From contig JAGASB010000177.1 of the NCBI GenBank assembly GCA_017621955.1, forward strand, positions 1-9,112: DNA of 9,112 nucleotides, written 5' to 3'. Of the stretch, positions 1 through 5,567 are shown piece after piece. The notes under the pieces are model-generated. The model had not been told where the DNA came from. It searched no databases and saw nothing but the letters and a program-made list of their open reading frames with translations. A program made the position numbers and the translations under genes. How positions within the stretch are numbered: position 1 is the first letter of the stretch; each line of letters opens with the position of its first letter. This DNA comes from Clostridia bacterium. GTDB lineage: Bacteria > Bacillota_A > Clostridia > Christensenellales > Borkfalkiaceae.

Positions 1-1
1 C

Positions 2-2248
2 TTCGGTGATATAGTTGTAAAATATACTGATGGAACAACCGAATATGAAGAAATGCCGTCTAACGCAGGTTCATACAAGGTAGTGTTCACGGTAAAAGAC
101 ACTTCTAACTATGCTGGTTTAGTTAAAGAAATAGAGTTTACTATTGAGCATGCGCTTGTAGAACTTCCAGGAAAGCCAGCAAACAAAGAATACGCAGATA
201 ATCGTTTAACGGCAGACGTGGTAGAAAGTGATTTATACAGCATAACAAATGAAGGTGGAATTGACGTTGGAGATTACGACGTTATCTACACGTTAAATGG
301 AAATAATTATAAGTGGGCTGATGGTAAAGAAGGCAGTACAAGGACTTATAAGTTTACTATTACCAAAGCAGTAAGTAACGACTGGATAACACTTCCAGAA
401 CTTAATAAAGAAGAATGGATTTATGGTGAGCAAATCACCTATAAAATAGGCGAGGCAAAGTTTGGCACGGTAAACGTTAAATATTATGACTTAAACGGAA
501 ACGAACAAGGGGCTATGCCAACTGACGTAGGTTCATACACGATAGTGTTTGCTGTAAATGAAAGCGTAAATTATCCAAGTTTAACAAAAACATACACCTT
601 TAAAATTTCACCATATAAGTTGACGTTAACTGCACCAAAATATTCATCTACTCCACTCTATGAAAACACGGCTAATTTTGCTGATGTAAATAATATGGTT
701 AGTGCACCTAGCGTGGATAGAGGGGTTGCAGGTAAATACACTTATTCGCTAGAAAAAGGTCAAGTTATAACTAACGGAACGATTAAAGTAACCGTAAACT
801 TTATACCGAGTGATACAAAGAACTTTATTGCCCCAGATGCAGTTACTGCAGACCTTTACGTTAAAACTGTTGCAACGATAGGTTCAAATGCTTACGGATC
901 TATCGAAAGTGCGTTATTAAAAGCAACTAGTGGCGATGAGGTTTGGGTAACGGCAGAGGATAAACAAATAGTTATCACGGAAAATTGCGAAATACCTTCA
1001 GGGGTTATCCTTAACGTACCACATACTGCTTCGCAAATGAATGCAAACGGTACGGCAACAATAAGTGGCTCAAATTCAGCCCCAACTATAAACGTTTTAA
1101 CAGTTGTAACGATAAAGGCAGGTGTAACTTTAACTAATAGAGGAACGCTTAAAGTTGCAGGTGAATTATCTGGTGGTAATGGTGGATCTGCATATGCAGG
1201 TCACACAGCAGGTAAAGCAGCAAAGATTGTTATGGAGGCAAACGCAAAGATTCATAACGTTAACGGTACCATTAACTTATTCGGCATTATAGTTGAAGAA
1301 AGCGATGGAAACGGAAGTGAAGTAATCTTTGAAGGTGGTAACTTGTATTTACCATACGTAGTCCGTGACTTTAGGGGCGGAACGTATATGAGTAAGATAT
1401 ATACAAAAGCAACGGCATTTAACGAATTTGAGTTAAGAAATATAACTTCTACCGTTAAAATTCAAAAAGGTGCAAACGTTTACGGGTATGCAAACTTATA
1501 TGCAGGAAGCCAACACAATGCAACTACTGTTACGTTAGTTAGTTCTTCAAGTAATGCAGTAATACACTTTAACGATAATAACGGTTATTTAATAGCAAAA
1601 TATAATATCGTTGGTGGATATCAAGGCGTTGACACTTGGGCTGATGGCGTTTTAGACTTAAATATTTATGGTGGGGCTACTGCAGATCCTATGGCTTTAT
1701 CGGTTAAGGCATCATTCATTTCAACTACAGTATCAACGGAAAATGTATTCTTCCCATTGTCTTGGAGATTGAAGGTTAGTTTGTATGATGGAAATTATAC
1801 AATGAGTTACAAATATAAGTTAATGCCAGGACACGTGTTCATAGTTGGTAGTGGGGCTACTGTTACGGTAGGGACACTTATCGTTTATACTCAAGAAAGC
1901 ATCAATAATGTTCCACGCACGGTATCTGTAACAGGTTCGCTTACGGGAACTGTTTATACACATAGTGTTCCTGCTCCATATTATAAAACTGATGCAGGTG
2001 ATGCTCAGTGTATAATTGAAACAGGTGGTACAATGATTGTATCTAGTGCAGTTGGTGGACAGATTACAGTAAATGGTGGAACGTTTACGAACAATGGTGC
2101 TACAAGCGTTTCAAGCGCAGAGGGGATACCTACCTTAGAAGTAAAAATTGAGAAAGAATATATAATCTTTGGTAATGAAGTTGAAAGGGCATATGACGGA
2201 TATTCAACTCAAAACATTTCTTTGTCACTTTATATAGTGCAAGCCTAA
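2..2248 (+). CDS. Large secreted/surface protein with MBG/Ig-like repeats, 5'-partial and apparently truncated at the 3' end
   Basis: The reading frame is open from base 2, so the start and signal peptide lie upstream; 748 residues are visible. Two clear copies of an Ig-like (MBG-type) repeat begin at 2 and 461. Both have the pattern VKY-D-(12-13 residues)-MP-(N/D)-(A/V)-GSY-(x)2-VF-V-(x)-NY and end in a TFxI strand. A different Ig-like unit lies between them (about 149-400) and another follows (about 608-880). A motif of the kind AYGSIESALLKATSGDEVWV (about 893-952) then leads into a long Gly/Thr/Val/Asn-rich stretch with NGGTFTNNGA-like turns, suggesting a beta-helix (about 960-2130). The last 25 or so residues contain RAYDGYST, which resembles the start of a YDG-type repeat, and then stop. 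No LPXTG motif, SLH domain, hydrophobic tail or choline-binding repeat is visible, so cell attachment is unexplained. A role in adhesion or as a surface layer component is inferred from architecture only. Confidence 0.8.
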   Translation, partial: FGDIVVKYTDGTTEYEEMPSNAGSYKVVFTVKDTSNYAGLVKEIEFTIEHALVELPGKPANKEYADNRLTADVVESDLYSITNEGGIDVGDYDVIYTLNGNNYKWADGKEGSTRTYKFTITKAVSNDWITLPELNKEEWIYGEQITYKIGEAKFGTVNVKYYDLNGNEQGAMPTDVGSYTIVFAVNESVNYPSLTKTYTFKISPYKLTLTAPKYSSTPLYENTANFADVNNMVSAPSVDRGVAGKYTYSLEKGQVITNGTIKVTVNFIPSDTKNFIAPDAVTADLYVKTVATIGSNAYGSIESALLKATSGDEVWVTAEDKQIVITENCEIPSGVILNVPHTASQMNANGTATISGSNSAPTINVLTVVTIKAGVTLTNRGTLKVAGELSGGNGGSAYAGHTAGKAAKIVMEANAKIHNVNGTINLFGIIVEESDGNGSEVIFEGGNLYLPYVVRDFRGGTYMSKIYTKATAFNEFELRNITSTVKIQKGANVYGYANLYAGSQHNATTVTLVSSSSNAVIHFNDNNGYLIAKYNIVGGYQGVDTWADGVLDLNIYGGATADPMALSVKASFISTTVSTENVFFPLSWRLKVSLYDGNYTMSYKYKLMPGHVFIVGSGATVTVGTLIVYTQESINNVPRTVSVTGSLTGTVYTHSVPAPYYKTDAGDAQCIIETGGTMIVSSAVGGQITVNGGTFTNNGATSVSSAEGIPTLEVKIEKEYIIFGNEVERAYDGYSTQNISLSLYIVQA

Positions 2249-2255
2249 AACAAAA

Positions 2256-2282
2256 GATGAATTGTCAAACTAAGTGCAACAC
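2256..2282. mobile_element. Possible solitary IS30-family-like terminal end
   Basis: Immediately after the stop of the truncated surface gene is GATGAATTGTCAAAC, then TAA, then GTGCAACAC. From memory, IS30-family inverted repeats carry a GTCAA block followed by GCAACA at the inner side, and this stretch has that layout, with the outer side facing the truncated gene. No transposase and no partner end is visible in the window, so this could be a remnant or a chance match. Confidence 0.22.
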
Positions 2283-2341
2283 TTTTTTAGATATTCATTA
2301 AATAAAACTATAGGTTTTTGAAAGTGTAAAACTTTCTTGGG

Positions 2342-2373
2342 TCTGGCGTTAATTAACGCCAGATTCTTTTTTT
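2342..2373 (+). terminator. Rho-independent terminator after the surface-protein gene
   Basis: A perfect 22-bp palindrome, TCTGGCGTTAA followed by TTAACGCCAGA (2342-2363), is followed by TTCTTTTTTT. The folded form would have a stem of about 9 bp and a small AT loop. A weaker hairpin GAAAGT-gtaaa-ACTTTC (2320-2336) lies just upstream. The site ends transcription from the surface gene before the next promoter at 2406. Confidence 0.85.
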
Positions 2374-2405
2374 AAGTTATTTTTCTTTAAATATTAGAGA
2401 AAATC

Positions 2406-2434
2406 TTGATAAAATTATATTGACGTGATATAAT
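2406..2434 (+). promoter_or_regulatory. Sigma-70 type promoter for the XRE regulator
   Basis: TTGATA (2406-2411) and TATAAT (2429-2434) are separated by 17 bp, and a TG (2426-2427) one base before the -10 makes it an extended -10. Transcription would start near 2441, leaving a leader of about 29 nt before the GTG start at 2470. Confidence 0.75.
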
Positions 2435-2458
2435 TAAAATGACTTAAAAAATATTGTC

Positions 2459-2463
2459 GGGAG
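2459..2463 (+). promoter_or_regulatory. Ribosome binding site that favours a GTG start for the XRE gene
   Basis: GGGAG lies directly against the ATG at 2464, which is too close to work as its Shine-Dalgarno sequence. It lies 6 nt before the in-frame GTG at 2470, a normal distance. It is the only purine-rich site in the short leader. Confidence 0.6.
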
Positions 2464-2469
2464 ATGGAC

Positions 2470-2673
2470 GTGGCTACAAGTTATAAAAAATTATGGAAAC
2501 TTCTTATTGATAGAGATATGCGCAAAGAAGATTTGCGATTAAAGGCAGGCATAACAACTACCGCTATGGCAAAATTGGGAAGAAATGAAACCGTGCATTT
2601 GAATATTTTACTTAAAATATGTAACGCACTTGATTGTGGACTGAACGATATATTAGATATAGTTCAATTTTAA
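2470..2673 (+). CDS. Small XRE/Cro-CI family DNA-binding regulator (67 aa)
   Basis: The protein is a single helix-turn-helix domain with almost nothing else. Its pattern is SYKKLWKLLIDRDM, then a K-DLR-AGI first helix pair, a recognition region around TTTAMAKLGRNE, and LLKICNALDCGLNDILDIV at the end. This is the signature of the short HTH_26-type Cro/CI regulators common in Bacillota, which bind operator DNA as dimers and often control a neighbouring gene or a mobile element. I place the start at GTG 2470 from ribosome binding site spacing; the ATG at 2464 would add only two residues. It has its own promoter and no terminator before the decayed gene downstream, so the two may once have been cotranscribed. 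The target is unknown. The family call is firm; the role is inference. Confidence 0.85.
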   Translation: MATSYKKLWKLLIDRDMRKEDLRLKAGITTTAMAKLGRNETVHLNILLKICNALDCGLNDILDIVQF

Positions 2674-2751
2674 AAAAGTATAAAAACAAATACAACAACG
2701 TAAAATAATTTAAAATCGTACGTAATAATTAAGGATTAAAATATTATTTAA

Positions 2752-3070
2752 ATGAAAAACAAAATAATAAGTATATTTTTTTGTATATTAATGTTTATCG
2801 GGGCTATTCCGATATCGGCGTGTGCCCCAGAAACTGATAATCGTAGTGATGACATCGTTATTCTTTTTGAAAACGATGTCCATTGCGGCAGCAAATTATT
2901 ATCTTTTAGATTGCGGAAGTGGTATGGCGATGTTTAAGAACGCTGAAATCCTAAAAAATGACGGTGTGTTAGACGTAGAAGCCCTTGAAAAATATATTGC
3001 AGAACAACTTAACGGAATAATTGGTCAAGAATACGCCAACGTAAACACTAATATTACTTTTACAGAATAG
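2752..3070 (+). pseudogene. Remnant of a 5'-nucleotidase/UshA-family lipoprotein with a large internal deletion and frameshift
   Basis: Frame 1 from ATG 2752 encodes a signal peptide ending in the lipobox-like ISAC (Cys24). It continues into DIVILFENDVHCG, the first strand and metal-binding Asp/His motif found at the start of the 5'-nucleotidase (metallophosphoesterase) domain, and stops at 2937. From about 2885 the homology moves to the next frame. That frame reads GSGMAMFKNAEILKNDGVLD, then a helix ALEKYIAEQLNGIIGQEYAN and a short terminal strand, ending at 3070. This matches the extreme C-terminus of the 5'-nucleotidase C-terminal domain (the GGDGYTMF...YI...GGxIG pattern). Family members are usually about 500-600 residues long, so roughly 450 codons are missing. 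The active site cannot form. AAGGA at 2731 is 16 nt from the ATG, too far for good translation. An intact copy would have hydrolysed nucleotides at the cell surface. An assembly mis-join is the main alternative. Confidence 0.75.
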
Positions 3071-3140
3071 GCATTATTATAAGGATTAAATAAACCTTAA
3101 TCATTTATTTAGGATAGAACAATTTAATAAAAACCTATCG

Positions 3141-3170
3141 AAACACTGTTGATAATTTAACAGTGTTTTT
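3141..3170 (+). terminator. Rho-independent terminator after the nucleotidase remnant
   Basis: AACACTGTT (3142-3150) and AACAGTGTT (3159-3167) form a perfect 9-bp stem around an 8-nt loop. It runs into TTTTT and a further T-rich stretch (CATTTTGTTT). Confidence 0.85.
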
Positions 3171-3195
3171 CATTTTGTTTACCAAGATTAAATAA

Positions 3196-3250
3196 AATGA
3201 CTGCTAAACGTCGGGTTTTTAATAAACTTGTTGACAAAATGGCGGTCATT
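3196..3250. promoter_or_regulatory. Inverted repeat around the -35 of the antiporter promoter, possible operator
   Basis: AATGACTGC (3196-3204) is complementary to GCGGTCATT (3242-3250) over 9 positions, with one G-T wobble. The right arm lies between the -35 and -10 boxes and the left arm is upstream of the -35. The arms are 37 bp apart, so this would suit a looping regulator rather than a single dimer. It may be chance. Confidence 0.25.
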
Positions 3251-3260
3251 ATGTTATATT
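3231..3260 (+). promoter_or_regulatory. Promoter of the NhaC-family antiporter gene
   Basis: A consensus TTGACA (3231-3236) and TATATT (3255-3260) are separated by 18 bp, with a TG extension at 3252-3253. Transcription would start near 3267, followed by AAAGGAG (3281-3287) 8 nt before the ATG. Confidence 0.8.
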
Positions 3261-3295
3261 CTTATTATTAAAATATACACAAAGGAGAAAGTGTT

Positions 3296-4879
3296 ATGGA
3301 AGGTACTTTATGGGCGTTTTTGCCTGCTGTTATAGCAATCGTACTTGCCCTTGTAACAAAACAGGTTTACGTTTCGTTGTTTTTAGGGATTTTTGTGGGT
3401 GCTATAATGTTTACCGCAGGCGACCCGCTTAATGCGTTGTTTACAGTATACAACGTTATGAGTGAAAAGGTTGGTGCAAACGTGCCGATTATAGTGTTCT
3501 TGGTTATTCTTGGAATACTTGTTGTGCTTATGCAAAAATCAGGTGGCGCAAAAGCTTACGGCAACTGGGCAGGGAAGAAGATTAAGTCTAAAAAAGGCGC
3601 AATGGCTGCAACCGCAGGTCTTGGCTGTTTGATTTTCGTTGACGACTACTTTAACTGCTTAACCGTTGGTTCTGTTATGCGTCCTGTTACCGATAGATTT
3701 AAGGTGTCAAGGTCAAAACTATCATATATAATTGATGCGACTGCTGCACCTATTTGCATCATCGCACCTATTTCAAGTTGGGCGGCTGCTGTTGCAGGTG
3801 AGCTTGAAGGGGACGGACTTATGGTGTTTATAAGCACAATTCCGTTTAACGTTTATGCAATTTTAACGGTTATTATGGTGTTTGCATTATGTTTCTTAAA
3901 GTTCGATTTCGGCAAGATGAAACGCAACGACGTTATTGCTGAAAAGACGGGCGACGTTCACAGTGGCGTAAAAGACGACGCTGAAAGCATGGAAGAAATT
4001 AAAAGCAATCCTAAGGGTAGAGTTCGTGACTTAGTTATTCCCGTAATCACGCTTATTATTTGTTGTGTTGGTGGAATGATTTACACAGGGTACTTCTATA
4101 ATTGGGATACGGGGCGTATAGGTTCTGAGTTGCAATCTTCAAACATTATCGAAGCGTTCTCTAACTGTGACGCAGGTATGTCACTCGCAATCGGTTCAAC
4201 CATTGCATTAGTTATAATCTCAGCATACTATATGATAACCAAGATTGTATGCTTTAAGGAAATTACAAGCAGTTTCGTAGACGGCTTTAAGGCAATGGTC
4301 CCCGCAATTTTAATCCTTACGTTTGCTTGGTCAATTTCAGGCATTATGGGCGCTAAGGGTGGTTATCTTGACGCACAAGCGTTCGTTAAGAACAATCTTG
4401 CAAACAGTGCGTTCCCGAATTGGTTGTTCCCTTCAATATTCTTTATCCTTGCAGGTGGGATAGCGTTTGCAACCGGAACTTCTTGGGGTACGTTTGGCGT
4501 ACTTGTTCCCGTTGCTGTTACTATTTTAGGTGGAAGTGGAACGCTTGCTATTTTAACCGTTTCAGCAACGCTTGGCGGTGCAGTATTCGGCGACCATATT
4601 TCGCCAATTTCAGACACTACCATACTTGCTTCGGCAGGGGCACAGTGTAACCACGTTGAACACGTCAACACACAACTTCCTTATGCGGCGGTCGTTGCGG
4701 GTATTGCGGCGGTATCGTATTTAGTTGCAGGACTTTGCGTAAGTCTTGGAAGCGTGCTTAGTTGTTTGATTATGTGGGTTGTTGCGATTGCACTCTTTAT
4801 AGGTGTTATCTTTATTATCAAAACTATTGACAAAAAGAAAAATCCAATTGACAAAGTAGACGTTGAAGAACAAGTATAA
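3296..4879 (+). CDS. NhaC-family Na+/H+ antiporter (527 aa)
   Basis: This is an integral membrane secondary transporter of the NhaC family (COG1757), whose members exchange Na+ or an organic anion for H+ across the cytoplasmic membrane. The protein is strongly hydrophobic throughout except for a charged cytoplasmic loop at about 202-245. That loop separates two halves, each with several membrane segments. Family motifs are visible in order: FVDDYFNCLTVG (114-125), GTSWGTFG (394-401) and FGDHISPISDTT (431-442), followed by HVNTQLPYA. The acidic residues in the first and third motifs are the likely cation-binding positions. Length is normal for the family. The start is supported by AAAGGAG 8 nt upstream. 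It stands alone between its own promoter and the structured element that begins 15 bp after its stop. Substrate cannot be settled from sequence: relatives include Na+/H+, malate/lactate and Tet(35)-like transporters. Confidence 0.9.
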   Translation: MEGTLWAFLPAVIAIVLALVTKQVYVSLFLGIFVGAIMFTAGDPLNALFTVYNVMSEKVGANVPIIVFLVILGILVVLMQKSGGAKAYGNWAGKKIKSKKGAMAATAGLGCLIFVDDYFNCLTVGSVMRPVTDRFKVSRSKLSYIIDATAAPICIIAPISSWAAAVAGELEGDGLMVFISTIPFNVYAILTVIMVFALCFLKFDFGKMKRNDVIAEKTGDVHSGVKDDAESMEEIKSNPKGRVRDLVIPVITLIICCVGGMIYTGYFYNWDTGRIGSELQSSNIIEAFSNCDAGMSLAIGSTIALVIISAYYMITKIVCFKEITSSFVDGFKAMVPAILILTFAWSISGIMGAKGGYLDAQAFVKNNLANSAFPNWLFPSIFFILAGGIAFATGTSWGTFGVLVPVAVTILGGSGTLAILTVSATLGGAVFGDHISPISDTTILASAGAQCNHVEHVNTQLPYAAVVAGIAAVSYLVAGLCVSLGSVLSCLIMWVVAIALFIGVIFIIKTIDKKKNPIDKVDVEEQV

Positions 4880-4908
4880 ACTAAAACAACAAGTAAAGCC
4901 CTTGCATT

Positions 4909-4945
4909 TAGTGCGTCAGTAATAGGGATTATTACTGGCGCACTA
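4909..4945. repeat. 15-bp hairpin at the left end of the element
   Basis: TAGTGCGTCAGTAAT (4909-4923) pairs with ATTACTGGCGCACTA (4931-4945) with a single wobble, around a 7-nt loop. It is the strongest hairpin in the element and the first structure downstream of the antiporter gene. It has no T-run after it, so it is not a standard terminator. Confidence 0.8.
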
Positions 4946-5048
4946 GTTATATTTGCCTATCGGCAAGTTATATTGCTTTCGCAGTTATATTTTGCTATGC
5001 AAAGTTAAATTTACCCACAGGGTAAGTTATGGCAAATATAATATAACT
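4945..5048. repeat. Array of four small hairpins separated by AGTTATATT spacers
   Basis: AGTTATATT occurs at 4945, 4966 and 4983, as AGTTAAATT at 5003, shortened to AGTTAT at 5025, and inverted (AATATAACT) at 5040-5048. Between them are TTGCC-tatc-GGCAA (4953-4966), TGC-tttc-GCA (4974-4983), TTTGC-tat-GCAAA (4991-5003) and TTACCC-aca-GGGTAA (5011-5025). The array is closed by TTATATTTGCC (4947-4957) pairing with GGCAAATATAA (5031-5041), which competes with the first small hairpin. The stems differ in sequence while the spacer is kept, so the spacer itself seems to be the conserved part. Confidence 0.75.
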
Positions 5049-5050
5049 TC

Positions 5051-5104
5051 TTCGAGAGAAATATAAGAACCTGCTAAAGCAGAACCTTGAATTTTTCTCT
5101 CGAA
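5051..5104. repeat. Two-tier hairpin of the structured element
   Basis: TTCGAGAGAAA (5051-5061) pairs perfectly with TTTCTCTCGAA (5094-5104). Inside it is a second stem CTGCT-aa-AGCAG (5071-5082), giving an outer stem, an internal loop and an inner stem. Confidence 0.75.
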
Positions 5105-5106
5105 AA

Positions 5107-5162
5107 ATATCACGCAAGAAACTTGCATATCACTTTTAGCCACAAGGCTAAAAATATCACTT
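5107..5162. repeat. Second hairpin array with ATATCAC(TT) spacers
   Basis: ATATCAC occurs at 5107, 5127 and 5154, the last two followed by T or TT. Between them are GCAAG-aaa-CTTGC (5114-5126) and TTTTAGCC-acaa-GGCTAAAA (5134-5153). The design is the same as the AGTTATATT array (constant spacer, variable stem) with a different spacer word. Confidence 0.75.
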
Positions 5163-5191
5163 ATAATAGTTTATCTTTTGTGCATAAGAAA

Positions 5192-5230
5192 AGCACACTA
5201 CCTTTCACTTTTAGTGAAGTATAGTGTGCT
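5192..5230. repeat. Right-hand two-tier hairpin of the element
   Basis: AGCACACTA (5192-5200) pairs with TAGTGTGCT (5222-5230) and encloses TTCACT-ttt-AGTGAA (5204-5218). It repeats the outer-stem/inner-stem plan seen at 5051-5104. Confidence 0.7.
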
Positions 5231-5247
5231 ATACTTTTATTATGGAC

Positions 5248-5277
5248 TAAAAATCCCTATGGGATACGCCCTTTTTT
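5248..5277. terminator. Possible bidirectional terminator at the right edge of the element
   Basis: ATCCC-tat-GGGAT (5253-5265) is a short hairpin. On the minus strand it is followed by TTTTAG; on the plus strand it is followed by ACGCCC and six Ts. It would end the minus-strand gene at 5294 and any read-through from the antiporter. The stem is short, so efficiency is uncertain. Confidence 0.4.
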
Positions 5278-5293
5278 GCAAGGGCTTTAATAT

Positions 5294-5497
5294 TTAATCA
5301 ATCGTAATATTAGATATAATATCAAAGTATTCTTTAAATTTGTGTTGGCGTATGGGCATTACGGGGTGACGCTCATCATTAAAAATTAGTAGCAGGGCAG
5401 GTTTTATGCCGTGGTATTCCTGCACGATGTAATAGTCAAGAAGTTTTCCTTCATTTATCAGTTTTTTGGCTGTTTTATGATATGAAAAATATGGCAT
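5294..5497 (-). CDS. Small conserved-looking protein of unknown function (67 aa)
   Basis: The sequence is compact and soluble-looking, with a protein-like pattern. It begins MPYFSYHKTAKKLINEGKLL, continues with alternating strands (DYYIVQEY, PALLLIFN) and a charged turn DERHPVMPIRQHKFKEYF. The MPIRQHK..EYF tail looks like a conserved motif, and I have the impression of similar short proteins in other Clostridia, but I cannot name a family or function. I chose the ATG at 5497 because the longer frame from 5560 would begin inside its own likely promoter (-35 at 5555-5560). No good Shine-Dalgarno sequence precedes 5497, which lowers confidence in the exact start. It is divergent from the PHP phosphatase gene and its stop codon is 4 bp from the end of the hairpin element. 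Confidence 0.65.
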   Translation of the reverse strand: MPYFSYHKTAKKLINEGKLLDYYIVQEYHGIKPALLLIFNDERHPVMPIRQHKFKEYFDIISNITID

Positions 5498-5509
5498 ATT
5501 AAAAATTAT

Positions 5510-5538
5510 TTGCAAATGTTTAAATAATATGTTATACT
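5510..5538 (+). promoter_or_regulatory. Promoter of the PHP phosphatase gene
   Basis: TTGCAA (5510-5515) and TATACT (5533-5538) are 17 bp apart, and a TG at 5530-5531 gives an extended -10. Transcription would start near 5545. This rules out the in-frame ATG at 5529, which would precede the transcript. Confidence 0.65.
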
Positions 5539-5560
5539 CAAAAAAAGAAATTAAGTTCAA
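5531..5560 (-). promoter_or_regulatory. Divergent promoter of the 67-aa gene
   Basis: Read on the minus strand, TTGAAC (5560-5555) and TATAAC (5536-5531) are 18 bp apart. Its -10 box shares four bases with the -10 box of the plus-strand promoter, so the two cannot be occupied at once. Confidence 0.5.
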
Positions 5561-5564
5561 GGTG
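5559..5564 (+). promoter_or_regulatory. Ribosome binding site fixing the PHP gene start at 5568
   Basis: AAGGTG lies 3 nt before ATG 5568 (5 nt from the GG core). The spacing is short but it is the only such site. The next methionine then falls directly before the conserved NFHMHTTFCDG motif, as is usual for PHP proteins. Confidence 0.55.
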
Positions 5565-5567
5565 AAT

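Larger units (their letters stand above)
4894..5289. repeat. 396-bp non-coding hairpin-rich element with 13-bp terminal inverted repeats
   Basis: TAAAGCCCTTGCA (4894-4906) and TGCAAGGGCTTTA (5277-5289) are perfect inverted repeats that bound the whole stretch between two convergent genes. Inside are at least eight hairpins in four modules, listed separately. The module order suggests a designed fold rather than random AT-rich DNA. ATAGGGATT (4922-4930, largely in the loop of the first hairpin) is complementary to AATCCCTAT (5252-5260) near the other end, which would bring both ends together. No reading frame of note crosses it, and no clear target duplication flanks it. It resembles the hairpin arrays with short constant spacers scattered through gut Clostridia genomes, but I cannot give it a certain family name. 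Likely readings are a non-autonomous transposable element (MITE- or REP-like) or a transcribed structured RNA. Confidence 0.7.

Noticed and set aside
2752..2937. Intact small lipoprotein gene
   Set aside because: The signal peptide is good, but DIVILFENDVHCG followed by out-of-frame C-terminal nucleotidase sequence fits a deleted gene better than a designed 61-residue lipoprotein.
3646..4671. Open frames antisense to or overlapping the antiporter gene
   Set aside because: They lie wholly inside a well-supported gene, have no ribosome binding site or family pattern, and reflect its codon structure.
3296..4879. Tet(35)-type tetracycline efflux gene
   Set aside because: Tet(35) belongs to the same broad transporter family, but the motifs here are shared by all NhaC-family antiporters and nothing points to drug efflux.
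4909..4945. Rho-independent terminator of the antiporter gene
   Set aside because: The stem is strong but is followed by GTTATATTTG, not a T-run, so it was kept as part of the structured element.
4945..5162. CRISPR array
   Set aside because: The repeated words are only 7-9 nt, the intervening parts are themselves palindromic hairpins rather than unique spacers, and no cas gene is nearby.
4894..5289. Riboswitch or integron attC site
   Set aside because: It lies downstream of one gene and antisense to the next rather than in a 5' leader, and the ends lack the attC core sites. No known riboswitch core was recognised.
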